Source: Methylobacter marinus A45 (lineage in GTDB: Bacteria > Pseudomonadota > Gammaproteobacteria > Methylococcales > Methylomonadaceae). Taken from it: a DNA stretch of 64,000 bases. The notes beneath the pieces were generated by a model. The model had not been told where the DNA came from, did not search any database, and saw nothing but the letters and a program-made list of their open reading frames with translations. This document shows, piece by piece, positions 8,318 to 18,016 of this stretch. How positions within the stretch are numbered: the first letter of the stretch is position 1; each line of letters starts with the position of its first letter. Where the stretch lies: NCBI RefSeq assembly GCF_000383855.1, contig NZ_KB912877.1, positions 3,146,930 to 3,210,929 of the forward strand. Reading direction: 5' to 3'. A program made the translations under genes and the position numbers.

Positions 8318-9009
8318 TCGCTAGCTCTCCTTTCGAATCGAATGCGGTCGGTGGCTTGCACACCCATGGCTTTCGCCAGCCAGGGCGGCGGCGTCTCGGC
8401 CAGGACAGCTTGCAGTTTGTTTATCACGGTAGGGATTTCATCGCGTCCGGCCAGCTTGATCGGGTGGATGCCAAGCTTGACGATTTTGGCGGCGGCGGGT
8501 CCGCCGACCGAGGCGACGTACAGTAACTGGCAGTCTTTGATCAGTCCGGCGCGAAAGACGTTTTTATCCTCGACTTCGAGACCGTCCGGCATCGTTGTGT
8601 CGCGCAGGTCGATCAGCCGGCTTTCATCGGCGTTGACCTGGTAAATGATGAAGCGGGTGCAGGAGCCGAAATGGCCGTCGATATGAATGCCGTCGTCGCT
8701 GGCGCAGGCGATGCGCACGGAACCTGGCAGATCGCCATCGGCATAGGCTTCGGTTTCAGGCTCGGCCGGCACGCCCTTGAGCGCGGCTAATCCCCGTTGC
8801 AGCACGCTGTCGTCGAAACCTGATAATTCGCCGTCGCAAAGCGTCTTCATATCGGCGATGGTCAGCGCCGCAATTTTTTCTTCATCAATGGGCTGGCCTG
8901 CAAACGCAGTCAGTGCGATCAACAGGCGTTTAATGTCGGTACCGGGCATGGCGCGTGCCGCCAGCCCGATACGCAAAGCCAGATCCCGTGAAATCGCGTT
9001 CCGGCTCAT
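8314..9009 (-). CDS. nifY: NifY/NafY-type nitrogenase cofactor protein
   Basis: 231 residues. The C-terminal half (from about residue 92) is the dinitrogenase iron-molybdenum cofactor-binding fold: VRIACASDDGIHIDGHFGSC, then FIIYQV and VGGPAAAKIVKLGIHPI. This fold is shared by NifX, NifY and NafY. The N-terminal 85 residues are helical and resemble the SAM-like domain of NafY that contacts apo-NifDK. Family role: binds FeMo-co or precursors and helps insert the cofactor into apo-dinitrogenase. The position behind nifT and a ferredoxin fits. NafY is an equally valid name. Confidence 0.82.
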   Translation of the reverse strand: MSRNAISRDLALRIGLAARAMPGTDIKRLLIALTAFAGQPIDEEKIAALTIADMKTLCDGELSGFDDSVLQRGLAALKGVPAEPETEAYADGDLPGSVRIACASDDGIHIDGHFGSCTRFIIYQVNADESRLIDLRDTTMPDGLEVEDKNVFRAGLIKDCQLLYVASVGGPAAAKIVKLGIHPIKLAGRDEIPTVINKLQAVLAETPPPWLAKAMGVQATDRIRFERRASE

Positions 9010-9013
9010 GGTC

Positions 9014-9214
9014 TTACGCCGTCAGCGGCAGGATGCAGTTATCAATCGGGCAGACTTTGACGCATTGCGGCTTGTCAAAATCGCCTTCGCATTCGGTGCA
9101 GGTTTTGGCATCGATTTTAAAAACAACGGCGCCTTCGGAAATGGACATGGTCGGACAGACCGGCTCGCAGTCGCCGCAGGAAATACAGTCAGCTTCAACT
9201 ATATATAAGGCCAT
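9014..9214 (-). CDS. 2[4Fe-4S] ferredoxin, nif-associated
   Basis: 66 residues. The first cluster motif is CISCGDCEPVCP, and the second is CTECEGDFDKPQCVKVCP with the enlarged Cys spacing typical of nif-linked bacterial ferredoxins. Likely a low-potential electron carrier for nitrogenase or for cofactor assembly. I chose ATG 9214 (MALYIVEADC) because a strong GAGGAG sits just before it, rather than a longer frame five codons upstream that overlaps nifT. It sits 11 bases after nifT and 4 before nifY. Confidence 0.88.
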   Translation of the reverse strand: MALYIVEADCISCGDCEPVCPTMSISEGAVVFKIDAKTCTECEGDFDKPQCVKVCPIDNCILPLTA

Positions 9215-9225
9215 GGTTAAACTCC

Positions 9226-9444
9226 TCAATCATCTATACGTTTTGCACGTAGGGTAATAGGAAAGACAGGTGGCACGTCCATCGGCTCGAAGTAGTATTT
9301 CGAGCCGTCACTGAGCACGACTTCGCCGCCCCATTTGTCGGGGCTGTCGAACTCGACCGATTCGGCCACTTCTTCCAGATCTTTTTTGGGTACATAGAAG
9401 ACCAGTTTGCCTTCTCCGTTTTTCTTCAACATGACGCTGGGCAT
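9226..9444 (-). CDS. nifT: NifT/FixU
   Basis: 72 residues, the usual length, matching NifT/FixU throughout: MPSVMLKKNGEGKLVFYVPK, then WGGEVVLSDGSKYYFEP near the C-terminus. The family is small, always tied to nifHDK, and of unknown biochemical role; mutants usually still fix nitrogen. It follows nifK after a 106-base gap that contains a long palindrome. Confidence 0.92.
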   Translation of the reverse strand: MPSVMLKKNGEGKLVFYVPKKDLEEVAESVEFDSPDKWGGEVVLSDGSKYYFEPMDVPPVFPITLRAKRIDD

Positions 9445-9465
9445 CAGAGTCTCCGTTTAATTTAG

Positions 9466-9548
9466 GTAGGTCGGGTTAGCGTAGGTAGCGTAACCCGACA
9501 CAATAATTGGCATGGATTGTCGGGTTACGCTACGCTAACCCGACCTAC
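9466..9548. repeat. long imperfect palindrome between nifK and nifT
   Basis: The left arm 9466-9500 and right arm 9518-9548 are reverse complements except for a 4-base GTAG duplication in the left arm. Both contain GTCGGGTTAGCGTA and GCGTAACCCGACA units, with a 17-base spacer. The transcript would form a very stable stem. It sits downstream of nifK, so it may limit read-through into nifT and later genes, or be an inserted pair of dispersed repeats. Confidence 0.75.
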
Positions 9549-9550
9549 AA

Positions 9551-11122
9551 TTAACGGATCAAATCGTAGTTGTAGTCCGTGGTTCCCATGCCTTTGGTTT
9601 CCTTGTCCAGCTGCTCCAGCACGGCATTCACCAGCGTGGTCAACATGTAGATGGCGCCTTCGTAACCCAGCGTCGTCATTCTGTGCAGGTGGTGACGGTC
9701 GAAAATCGGGAAACCGATGCGGATCAACGGCACTTCGTGCTCTTCGCCTTTGTAGAAGGTGTCGCGCTGGATGAACTTGCCGTAGGAGTTGCCGATCATG
9801 AAGTCCGGTTTGTTAGTGAACATCAATGAACGGAAATGCCACAAGTCCTTGCCGATATGAACCTGAGTGTTGACGCCGTAAGGTGATTCGGCGAGCATCT
9901 TGTTCATGGCTTTTAACCAGCGTTTGTTGGCATGGTTGCACAGCACATCGCTTGGTTCGGCGCCTACTTCGAGCAGGAACTTGGTCATGCCCATGACGAA
10001 ATCGGCGTCGCCGTACAGGGCGAATTTCTTGCCGTGCAGCCAGGCATGCGAGTCGGTCATCATGTCAACCAGACGGCCGCGTTCCAGTTCCAGTGAAGCA
10101 GAGATCGGCTTGCCGGTCAGTTCGGAGACTTTCATCAGGAACTGGTCGGTCCATTCCAGGCCCATCGGGATGTTGATGGCGGTAGCCGGCTGATGCCAAA
10201 TGGTTTGAACGAACTTTTTGGTTTTGTCCAACTGCCAGGGTTGCAGCAGCAAGGTGTCGATGGCGTTGGGCGCATCCTTGATTTCATCTTGCGTGGTGCC
10301 GCCCGCGTACATGCGGAAGGTGCCGTCGGCCGGCGTGTCGAGCACTTCGGAAGGGTCGCTCAGCAGCGAGTAGTCGACGCCCATTTCCTTCATCATACGG
10401 TGGATGACGCGGAAGTTGCCCAGATAGGTTTCAAAGCCGGGGACCAGGTTGATCTTGCCGTTGGAGCCGACTTGCTTGTCATCCATGTAGTTCAGGGTGA
10501 AATAGCGTGCCATGCCCTCGAACATGTTGTCCCAACCGGTGGTATGACTGCCGACGAAGCTGGGCGTGTGCGCGAAAGGCGTCGGATAATCCTGTTCGAC
10601 GTGGCCGGCTTTTTTGGCGTTGTTGATGAAGGCGTTCAAGTCGTCACCGATGACTTCCGCCATGCAGGTGGTCGATACGGCAATGATGTCGGGGTTGTAC
10701 AAGGCTTTCGCGTTTTCCAGCCCGGCCATCATGTTTTTCTGGCCGCCGAACACGGCCGCGTCTTCGGTCATGGAATCGGATACGCAGGCAACCGGTTCCT
10801 TGAAATGGCGGTTGAAGTAAGTGCGGAAATAAGCCACGCAGCCTTGTGAACCGTGCACGTAAGGCATGGTTTTCTCAAAGCCGAGTGCGCACAATACGGC
10901 GCCCAGCGGTTGGCAGGCTTTTGCGGGGTTGACGGTCAGCGCTTCACGATTGAAATTGAGTTCTTGATATTCCTTGGTGGTCGTCCACTCGAATACTTCG
11001 TCAATTTGTTCCTGTGGATGGCGTTCTTCGTAGAGCGCGCGCTTGTTGGACAGGTTATCCTTGTATTCATCGTTTCTGAACAAAGGATAACTCGGTTGTA
11101 TGTTTTCGACTTCTTGACTCAT
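9551..11122 (-). CDS. nifK: nitrogenase MoFe protein beta subunit
   Basis: 523 residues, the standard length. P-cluster Cys ligands are visible in AKACQPLGAVLCALGFE, HGSQGCVAYFRTYF and STTCMAEVIGDDL. With NifD it forms the alpha2beta2 dinitrogenase that reduces N2 to ammonia. The N-terminal extension (YKDNLSNKRALYEERHPQEQ) is typical of group I enzymes. It follows nifD after a 201-base gap carrying a hairpin and has an AGGAG-type ribosome site. Confidence 0.97.
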   Translation of the reverse strand: MSQEVENIQPSYPLFRNDEYKDNLSNKRALYEERHPQEQIDEVFEWTTTKEYQELNFNREALTVNPAKACQPLGAVLCALGFEKTMPYVHGSQGCVAYFRTYFNRHFKEPVACVSDSMTEDAAVFGGQKNMMAGLENAKALYNPDIIAVSTTCMAEVIGDDLNAFINNAKKAGHVEQDYPTPFAHTPSFVGSHTTGWDNMFEGMARYFTLNYMDDKQVGSNGKINLVPGFETYLGNFRVIHRMMKEMGVDYSLLSDPSEVLDTPADGTFRMYAGGTTQDEIKDAPNAIDTLLLQPWQLDKTKKFVQTIWHQPATAINIPMGLEWTDQFLMKVSELTGKPISASLELERGRLVDMMTDSHAWLHGKKFALYGDADFVMGMTKFLLEVGAEPSDVLCNHANKRWLKAMNKMLAESPYGVNTQVHIGKDLWHFRSLMFTNKPDFMIGNSYGKFIQRDTFYKGEEHEVPLIRIGFPIFDRHHLHRMTTLGYEGAIYMLTTLVNAVLEQLDKETKGMGTTDYNYDLIR

Positions 11123-11168
11123 GATAATCTCCTACGCGCCACTAATCTGTGGACGACGTGTTGAAGGA

Positions 11169-11198
11169 TGGCGGTCAAGTGAGGAGACTTGACCGCCA
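11169..11198 (-). repeat. hairpin between nifD and nifK
   Basis: TGGCGGTCAAGT (11169-11180) pairs perfectly with ACTTGACCGCCA (11187-11198) around a 6-base loop. It lies just upstream of nifK in the nifD-nifK gap. No U-run, so mRNA processing or stabilisation is more likely than termination. Confidence 0.6.
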
Positions 11199-11323
11199 GC
11201 TAACATTGTTGGGCTGTCAAAACGCTTGCAGCCGTAGAGTACGCATCCATGGCCTGGCGGCTATCGCGTACCAGTTGATAAGGTGGGCAATACCTGAGGA
11301 GCATTGCCTACCCTACCTCCGTA

Positions 11324-12808
11324 TCAAGCGCTGGCAGCCACCGCTACCGCATCGCTTTCCGCTGTTTTCCAGGGCACTTTCACTTGCTTCCAGCACGGGT
11401 TGTTCAAGGTCATGTCCATATCGCGGGCGAAGATGGCGAAGCCGTCATAACCGTGGTAAGGGCCTGAATAATCCCAGGAGTGCATTTGCCGGAACGGAAT
11501 GCCCATTTTCTGGAAGATGTATTTTTCCTTGATGCCGGAGCCGATCAGGTCAGGTTGTACTTTCTTGACGAATTCCTCGAACTCGTAGCCGGTGACATCG
11601 TCGTAGAGCAACGTTGCATTGCCCATTTCCTTGATCGTGCGGTCATAGTCGTCGTTATGGCCGAATTCATAACCGGTGCCGACCACTTCCATGCCCAGGT
11701 CTTCATAGGCGCCGATCACGTGGCGAGGGCGCAGGCCGCCGACGTAAAGCATGACGCGCTTGCCTTGCAGACGTGGTTTGTATTTAGCGATCACGGCGTC
11801 GTATTCAGCCTGGTATTTGGCGATAACTTTTTCCGCGCCGGCCTGGATGGTCTCATCGAAGTGCGCGGCAATTCTGCGCAACGATTCGGCGATTTTGGTT
11901 GGGCCGAAGAAGTTGTACTCGATCCAGGGGATGTTGTACTTTTCTTCCATGTGCCGTGCGATGTAGTTCATCGAACGGTAGCAATGGATCAGGTTCAGTT
12001 TGACCTTGGGTGTGTTTTCCATTTCCGCGATGGTGCCGTCGCCGGACCATTGAGCGACAACGCGCAGGCCCATTTCCTCGAGCAATGTGCGTGAAGCCCA
12101 GGCATCGCCGCCGATGTTGTAATCGCCGATAACCGCCACGTCATAAGGGGAGACTTCATAGCCGGTTTCCTTGCCTTCGTTACCGTCGAGAACCCAGTCG
12201 CGAATGGCGTCGTTGGCGATATGGTGACCCAATGATTGCGATACGCCGCGGAATCCTTCGCAACGCACTGGAACAACGGGTTTGCCGATTTCCTTGTTAG
12301 CTTTTTTGGCGACCGCTTCAATATCGTCGCCGATCAAACCGATCGGGCATTCCGACTGAATGCTGATGCCTTTGTTGAGCGGGAACAGTTCCTCAATTTC
12401 ATTCATGATCTTCGCGAGCTTTTTATCGCCGCCGAACACGATGTCTTTTTCCGTGAAATCAGAGGTGAAGTTCATGGTGCCGAAGGTATTGACGCCCGTG
12501 GTGCCGACGTAATAGTTACGACGGCCGGCGCGCGAATACTGGCCACAGCCGACCGGGCCGTGGGAGATGTGGATCATATCCTTGATCGGGCCCCAGACCA
12601 CCCCTTTTGAGCCGGCATAAGCACAACCGCGGATAGTCATGACGCCAGGTTGGGATTTACGGTTCGAGGTGATGCATTTGTTGGATTTTTCAAGCGACTG
12701 GTCGTTGACCGCTAAATGCTTGGCGCGGTCTTTCTTCGCTTGTTCTGGATAGACTTCAAGCACTTCCTGTATGAGCGCTTCGGTCTCTTCTCTTGTCATT
12801 GCTGCCAT
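11324..12808 (-). CDS. nifD: nitrogenase MoFe protein alpha subunit
   Basis: 494 residues. P-cluster Cys ligands lie in [27 protein letters not shown] and [11 protein letters not shown]. The FeMo-cofactor Cys is in [13 protein letters not shown] and the cofactor His in [19 protein letters not shown], so this is a molybdenum-type enzyme rather than VnfD or AnfD. It pairs with NifK. It is second in the operon, 97 bases after nifH with a hairpin in the gap. Confidence 0.97.
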   Translation of the reverse strand: MAAMTREETEALIQEVLEVYPEQAKKDRAKHLAVNDQSLEKSNKCITSNRKSQPGVMTIRGCAYAGSKGVVWGPIKDMIHISHGPVGCGQYSRAGRRNYYVGTTGVNTFGTMNFTSDFTEKDIVFGGDKKLAKIMNEIEELFPLNKGISIQSECPIGLIGDDIEAVAKKANKEIGKPVVPVRCEGFRGVSQSLGHHIANDAIRDWVLDGNEGKETGYEVSPYDVAVIGDYNIGGDAWASRTLLEEMGLRVVAQWSGDGTIAEMENTPKVKLNLIHCYRSMNYIARHMEEKYNIPWIEYNFFGPTKIAESLRRIAAHFDETIQAGAEKVIAKYQAEYDAVIAKYKPRLQGKRVMLYVGGLRPRHVIGAYEDLGMEVVGTGYEFGHNDDYDRTIKEMGNATLLYDDVTGYEFEEFVKKVQPDLIGSGIKEKYIFQKMGIPFRQMHSWDYSGPYHGYDGFAIFARDMDMTLNNPCWKQVKVPWKTAESDAVAVAASA

Positions 12809-12861
12809 GTTGTTTCTCCTACTTATGCCGTGGGCAATCCCCCAACAGACAAGTTTTAGGA

Positions 12862-12888
12862 CTGGAGAGCGGCGGCACCGCCCTCCAG
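12862..12888 (-). terminator. hairpin between nifH and nifD
   Basis: CTGGAG (12862-12867) and CTCCAG (12883-12888) enclose an inner GGCGG/CCGCC stem. Stable stems after nifH are known in other diazotrophs, where they raise the nifH transcript level over nifDK; that function is inferred here. Confidence 0.55.
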
Positions 12889-12905
12889 TATTTCGTGACG
12901 GATTT

Positions 12906-13850
<945 letters not shown>

Positions 13851-13944
13851 CTAAAAACAATAATATGTTGTTGATTTGACAGTAAAAAGTCGAGTGCTTG
13901 GCAGATTGTGCCTGCGTTGTATTACGGACATTTTGTAGGGTTTA

Positions 13945-13960
13945 TGTCGGCTTGTTCACA
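13945..13960. promoter_or_regulatory. NifA-type upstream activator site (nifH side)
   Basis: TGTCGGCTTGTTCACA fits the NifA site TGT-N10-ACA exactly and lies about 98 bases upstream of the nifH -24 element, within the usual range. It is one of two such sites in the divergent intergenic region. Confidence 0.7.
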
Positions 13961-13965
13961 GTGGC

Positions 13966-14160
13966 GCGTTTGTAGCGCGGGCTGACGCCTTAGCGGCAAT
14001 TTAGCCTTGAAGCCTTCGCTCCGATATCCCTTCAGGTGAAGGCCGTTTCCTTATGCCTTTTAGGGTACACATCGCGACTTGCCGGGCGATTTTGATCGCG
14101 ATGCAGGCATCGCCCGTACCACCGTTACCCGCATTTAGAAAACAAGGCCATTATTCAATG
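13966..14160. other. middle of the nifH/SIR2 intergenic region
   Basis: The whole gene-free region is 13782-14406. Between the two regulatory halves lies GC-rich sequence with several short repeats (for example TCGCGACTTGCCGGGCGATT and a nearby GATCGCGAT) and no credible reading frame. It probably separates two independently activated promoters. Confidence 0.5.
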
Positions 14161-14246
14161 ACCAATCCTGAACGGGCCGGCATAACCATCTGTCTGTGAC
14201 GTAACGACTGGTATTAAAAAAAGAAAAATGGACAATTTGTCGGAAA

Positions 14247-14262
14247 TGTCGGGAACAGCACA
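14247..14262. promoter_or_regulatory. NifA-type upstream activator site (SIR2-like gene side)
   Basis: TGTCGGGAACAGCACA fits TGT-N10-ACA. It lies 88 bases before the predicted -24 element at 14350, as expected for NifA-dependent activation of the rightward gene. Confidence 0.55.
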
Positions 14263-14349
14263 ATCGGTATTGAATGCAGAGGCGTTATTAAACAACCCTG
14301 AAGGCAATAAGTGATTGTTATTTATAAGGTCGGGAGTGTTTGGCGGCAA

Positions 14350-14366
14350 TTGGAGTGATTTTTGCT
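14350..14366 (+). promoter_or_regulatory. candidate sigma54 promoter of the SIR2-like gene
   Basis: TTGGAGTGATTTTTGCT keeps the essential GG and GC with 10 bases between them and the TTGCT block, but not the CAC of the -24 consensus. The transcript would start about 30 bases before ATG 14407. Confidence 0.55.
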
Positions 14367-14406
14367 TTAGTTACGGACATACCTATCAGTCATAAAGGAG
14401 TTAACC

Positions 14407-15270
14407 ATGTCTTCCGATGTATTTTCCGAAATATTAAGCGGTCTTTACGATAATAAAGTCGTGCCTTATTTAGGCCCCGGCGTGCTTTTTGATGCCACCA
14501 ATAAAACAACCGGCGAGCCGATGCCGGCCGACAGCACCAGCCTGATTCTGGCCATGAACAATGGCCAGCCCATGGCGCCCAAGCTTATGTATGAATTTCC
14601 CAGGGCGGCCATGAATCAGGAATTGAAACGGGGCAGGAATTTTCTGGGCCAGTTTCTCACCAAGGTTTATGGCGAAACGGAATGGACGCGCGCCACTTTG
14701 CATGATTGGCTGAACGAATGGCGGCCGGCTTATGTGATCGATATCAATCGGGATACTCAGTTGCAGGACAGCTATGCCGACGAGGAACATACGCTGATTA
14801 CGGGCATAGCAAGAATCGCGGCCCAGCCGAACCGTTATAAGCTGTACCATTATGACGGCAGCGATTATTTCGAAATTCCGGAAGAACAAGTCGATCGGCG
14901 CTTGCCGATTTTGTTCAAGCCGATGGGCACGCCCAGGCCCGAGGCCAACTATATTGCTTCGGATGCCGATTATGTCGATTACATCACCGAACTGATGGGC
15001 GGCTTCGCTATCCCCGAGTTCCTTAAGGAGTACCGCAAGCAGAAGCAGTACCTGTTGATCGGCATGCCTTTAAACCGCGATTCCGAGCGCATGGTCATGA
15101 GCGATATCGTGTATGCCGCGGCCGAGCCTAAAGGCTGGGTTTTAAACAAGAATCCGACCGACAAGGAAAAACGCTTCTGCAAGAAAATGGGCCTGGAAAT
15201 TATCGATGCCGGTGTCGAAGATCTGCTCGATGCGGCCGGTTTTCTGGCGCCTTATAAAAAAACGGCTTAG
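14407..15270 (+). CDS. SIR2-like domain protein, nif-linked
   Basis: 287 residues. The N-terminal NKVVPYLGPGVLFD (about residues 16-29) resembles the nucleotide-binding start of SIR2-like proteins, and the LGMP-type strand LLIGMPLNRDSERMVMSD near residue 220 fits the same fold. Such domains bind or cleave NAD and occur in diverse contexts including defence. The promoter signals and divergent position from nifH point instead to nitrogen fixation. A GGAG sits before ATG 14407, and a strong terminator follows. The exact role is unknown; whether it has catalytic activity cannot be judged from sequence. Confidence 0.7.
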   Translation: MSSDVFSEILSGLYDNKVVPYLGPGVLFDATNKTTGEPMPADSTSLILAMNNGQPMAPKLMYEFPRAAMNQELKRGRNFLGQFLTKVYGETEWTRATLHDWLNEWRPAYVIDINRDTQLQDSYADEEHTLITGIARIAAQPNRYKLYHYDGSDYFEIPEEQVDRRLPILFKPMGTPRPEANYIASDADYVDYITELMGGFAIPEFLKEYRKQKQYLLIGMPLNRDSERMVMSDIVYAAAEPKGWVLNKNPTDKEKRFCKKMGLEIIDAGVEDLLDAAGFLAPYKKTA

Positions 15271-15276
15271 AAAGCG

Positions 15277-15330
15277 TTCGTGATCTTCGTAGTGAATAAG
15301 GCTTTTATGTTGTTTTCACTCATTCTTTTA
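15277..15330. repeat. remnant of the 170-bp miniature element
   Basis: TTCGTGATCTTCGTAGTGAATAAGGCTTTTATG... followed by TTTTCACTCATTCTTTTA matches the right half of the element at 5324 with several changes. The terminal CACAGTCTGGTAC is lost. Decayed copy. Confidence 0.7.
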
Positions 15331-15370
15331 TAGCCCCGTTCGCGGGCGAATCCGCCTATCTAAGTATCCA

Positions 15371-15426
15371 AAACGACGCAAGACACAGAGGGTGAAGTCC
15401 CCCTGTGTCTTGCGTCGTTTTTTTAT
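15371..15426 (+). terminator. strong intrinsic terminator
   Basis: AAACGACGCAAGACACAGAG (from 15371) pairs with CTGTGTCTTGCGTCGTTT (to 15420), followed by a T-run. It lies 100 bases after the SIR2-like gene. The stem is nearly symmetric, so it could act in both directions. Confidence 0.85.
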
Positions 15427-15599
15427 TAAGGCTTGCGTGCCAATCGTTAAAAATTAATGATTATAAATCATAAGGGTACTGTTTATCGTTCAAGCGGGTC
15501 TTGACGCTGATGCCTGAAAAATTCATAGTGAGGTTTAATCGTTATCACCGGCAGCGATTGCCGGTTGTTCAGTCGTTATCAGAAAACAGGTATATCAGC

Positions 15600-16529
15600 A
15601 TGCATGCTCGCGCACTTAAACTCTTGCAGCATCATCATGATTTTGCAGTGATTCATAAAAAAGGCGAAAGACGGACCAAACAGGTACTCGTTCTTACCTT
15701 CCTGACCATGGTCGTGGAAATTACGGCCGGCACGGTGTTCGGGTCGATGGCGCTACTCGCCGACGGTTGGCACATGGGCACGCACGTGGCCGCTTTCATG
15801 ATTACGATCATCGCCTACCGCTATTCCCGCGTCCATGCCCATGACGATACCTTTGCCTTCAGTCCCGGCAAGGTAGGGGTCCTGGGCGGTTTCGCCAGCT
15901 CTATTGCATTGGGCGCCGTGGCCCTGATGATGATCGTCGAGTCGACGGAACGCCTGCTGGAACCGCGCATCATCCACTTCGATGAAGCCATTGCCGTCGC
16001 GGCTTTCGGTTTGATGATCAACCTGATCAGCGCCTTGTTGCTGCGGGACCATCATCACCATCCTCATGGTCATGCTCATCATCACGATCAAAACCTTAAG
16101 GCCGCTTATATGCATGTGCTGGCCGATGCGCTCACGTCCGTGCTGGCCATCATCGCGCTGGTATCTGGGAAATATTACGGGTGGAACTGGCTGGATCCGG
16201 TCATGGGTATGGTCGGCGCGTTGGTTATCGTGCGCTGGTCCTATGGTCTCATGAAAGAGACCAGCCCGATCCTGATCGATGAAAGCATCGATGCCCGCTA
16301 TAAAATAGCGGTCAAGAAAAAAATAGAAAGCGACGCCGATAACCGCGTGTCAGACCTGCATATCTGGCGTGTGGGCCCCAACCACTTCGCCATCATTTTA
16401 TCGGTGGTCTCGCACACGCCTAAAGCCCCGCAATATTACAAAGCGCTGCTGAAGGATTTCCACAAGCTGTCGCATATTACCGTTGAGGTCAATAAATGTT
16501 ACGGGGATGATTGCATAGTCGAGGAATAA
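15600..16529 (+). CDS. CDF-family metal efflux protein, DmeF-like
   Basis: 309 residues. Six membrane helices with the CDF metal-site motif LLADGWHMGTHV (about residues 48-59) and the second motif HVLADALTSVLAI. A His-rich loop (HHHHPHGHAHHHDQ) lies between helices 4 and 5, and a cytoplasmic C-terminal domain ends CYGDDCIVEE. HMGTHV in place of HMLSDA is typical of the Co/Ni-exporting DmeF branch. The start at ATG 15600 (MHARALKLLQHHHDF) aligns with DmeF N-termini; the frame is open 33 codons further upstream. Confidence 0.82.
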   Translation: MHARALKLLQHHHDFAVIHKKGERRTKQVLVLTFLTMVVEITAGTVFGSMALLADGWHMGTHVAAFMITIIAYRYSRVHAHDDTFAFSPGKVGVLGGFASSIALGAVALMMIVESTERLLEPRIIHFDEAIAVAAFGLMINLISALLLRDHHHHPHGHAHHHDQNLKAAYMHVLADALTSVLAIIALVSGKYYGWNWLDPVMGMVGALVIVRWSYGLMKETSPILIDESIDARYKIAVKKKIESDADNRVSDLHIWRVGPNHFAIILSVVSHTPKAPQYYKALLKDFHKLSHITVEVNKCYGDDCIVEE

Positions 16530-16918
16530 TGCGTTGCCGGGATGAATGGATTTGGCCCGGAACGCCCCGCTTAGTAATGGGCATGAAATAAATCAGGGAA
16601 TTGTAGGTGCGAATTCATTCGCACAGTGCGAATACCCTAAAGGGCACAAGTACCCATAGGGCATAAATGAATTCGCACCTACACCGGAAATTCTCCGCGC
16701 ACTTGAGGAAGTTATTTTATGCGCGTTCCTTAGCAGGTGTTATAACATTGCAAGGCATGCCATTTCCATAATTCGCCGACTCAGTCTGATTCCGAAAAGG
16801 TGCGCGCTGCGCACCCTGCGTTAACGATTGCCCAAACCGGAACCTATTCGTTCAAACAACGGCCAAAGCGTTAACGATACCAGAGGTTCGAGATTCCCTA
16901 TTCACGGGTAAGGCTATT
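16530..16918. other. 389-base gene-free stretch
   Basis: Holds the small repeat at 16602-16683, a GTGCGCGCTGCGCACC palindrome near 16801 related to the REP-like repeats elsewhere, and the leader of the tryptophan dioxygenase gene. No open frame of note. Confidence 0.55.
16602..16683. repeat. small dispersed repeat, copy C (with inverted ends)
   Basis: 82 bases bounded by perfect 18-base inverted arms, TGTAGGTGCGAATTCATT (16602-16619) and AATGAATTCGCACCTACA (16666-16683). The interior carries CCTAAAGGGCACAAGTACCC. It is the fullest of three copies and suggests a miniature element. Confidence 0.7.
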
Positions 16919-18016
16919 ATGAAAATCCATCCCCCGCTTTATTACGGCGACTATCTGCAACTGCCCAAAATCCTGAATGCCCAGGCGCCTGAAAGCGCGA
17001 AATACGGGCAAGAGGTTCACGACGAGACGCTGTTCATCGTGATTCATCAAACCTACGAACTCTGGTTCAAGCAGATCCTGCATGAGCTGGATTCCATCCG
17101 CCAGATCATGGCCCGGCCGTTCGTGCCCTCCACGGACCTGTACATCATCAATGCCCGCCTGAAAAGAGTCACGACCATTCAACAGATTTTGATCGATCAG
17201 ATTCAGGTCATGGAAACCATGACCACGCTGGATTTCATGGAATTCAGGGATTATCTGGTGCCGGCTTCCGGTTTTCAAAGCCTGCAGTTTCGTCTGGTGG
17301 AGGCGGCGTTAGGCATCAGGCCTGAACACCGGATGGATATTGAAAAGCAGTTCATCAATTCCCGCCTCAAACCGGAAGACAGGAAAACGCTGGCACAGGC
17401 GGAAAACAACACCAGTATCTTCGAGCTGTTGGAGGAGTGGCTGGCGCGCATGCCTTTTTCGCAATTTGAAGGCTATGATTTCTGGGGCGAGTATTCGCTG
17501 GCCGTGCATAAGATGCTCAAACAGGATTATGAGATCATCTTGAACAATCCGGGCCTGGACGAGCCCTTGCGGGCGATGGAGCTGAAAAACCTGGAAACGA
17601 CGCGCGAAACCTTCGCGACACTGCTGAATGCCGATAAATTCGCCGAACAGCGGGCGCAGGGCAAAATCAGGCTGTCGCAGAAAGCGATGCTGTCGGCCGT
17701 GTTCATTTTTCTGTACCGCGATTATCCGGCCCTGCAAATGCCTTTTGAAATTCTCAGTGCTCTGGTCGAGGTGGATGAAAAGTTCACGACCTGGCGCTTT
17801 CGCCATGCGCTCATGGTGCACAGGATACTCGGCATTAAAATCGGAACCGGCGGCTCTTCGGGGCATGAATACCTGAAACTGACGACGGAAAGAAACCGCG
17901 CGTTTCTGGACCTGTTCAATCTGGCTACCTTTCTGATGCCCAAATCCATGGCGCCGGCATTGCCCGGGGCCATTAAGGACCAGCTGGATATCGTCTATGA
18001 CGCTTTCCAATCCTAA
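16919..18016 (+). CDS. kynA: tryptophan 2,3-dioxygenase
   Basis: 365 residues. The haem enzyme opens the indole ring of L-tryptophan to N-formylkynurenine. Family signatures are YGDYLQL at the start, ETLFIVIHQTYELWFKQIL with the active-site His, and IGTGGSSGHEYL near the C-terminus; the haem-ligand His is in MVHRILGIKIGTGG. Length and motifs are intact. It overlaps the following kynureninase-like gene by 20 bases, so the two should be translated together for tryptophan breakdown. Confidence 0.93.
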   Translation: MKIHPPLYYGDYLQLPKILNAQAPESAKYGQEVHDETLFIVIHQTYELWFKQILHELDSIRQIMARPFVPSTDLYIINARLKRVTTIQQILIDQIQVMETMTTLDFMEFRDYLVPASGFQSLQFRLVEAALGIRPEHRMDIEKQFINSRLKPEDRKTLAQAENNTSIFELLEEWLARMPFSQFEGYDFWGEYSLAVHKMLKQDYEIILNNPGLDEPLRAMELKNLETTRETFATLLNADKFAEQRAQGKIRLSQKAMLSAVFIFLYRDYPALQMPFEILSALVEVDEKFTTWRFRHALMVHRILGIKIGTGGSSGHEYLKLTTERNRAFLDLFNLATFLMPKSMAPALPGAIKDQLDIVYDAFQS

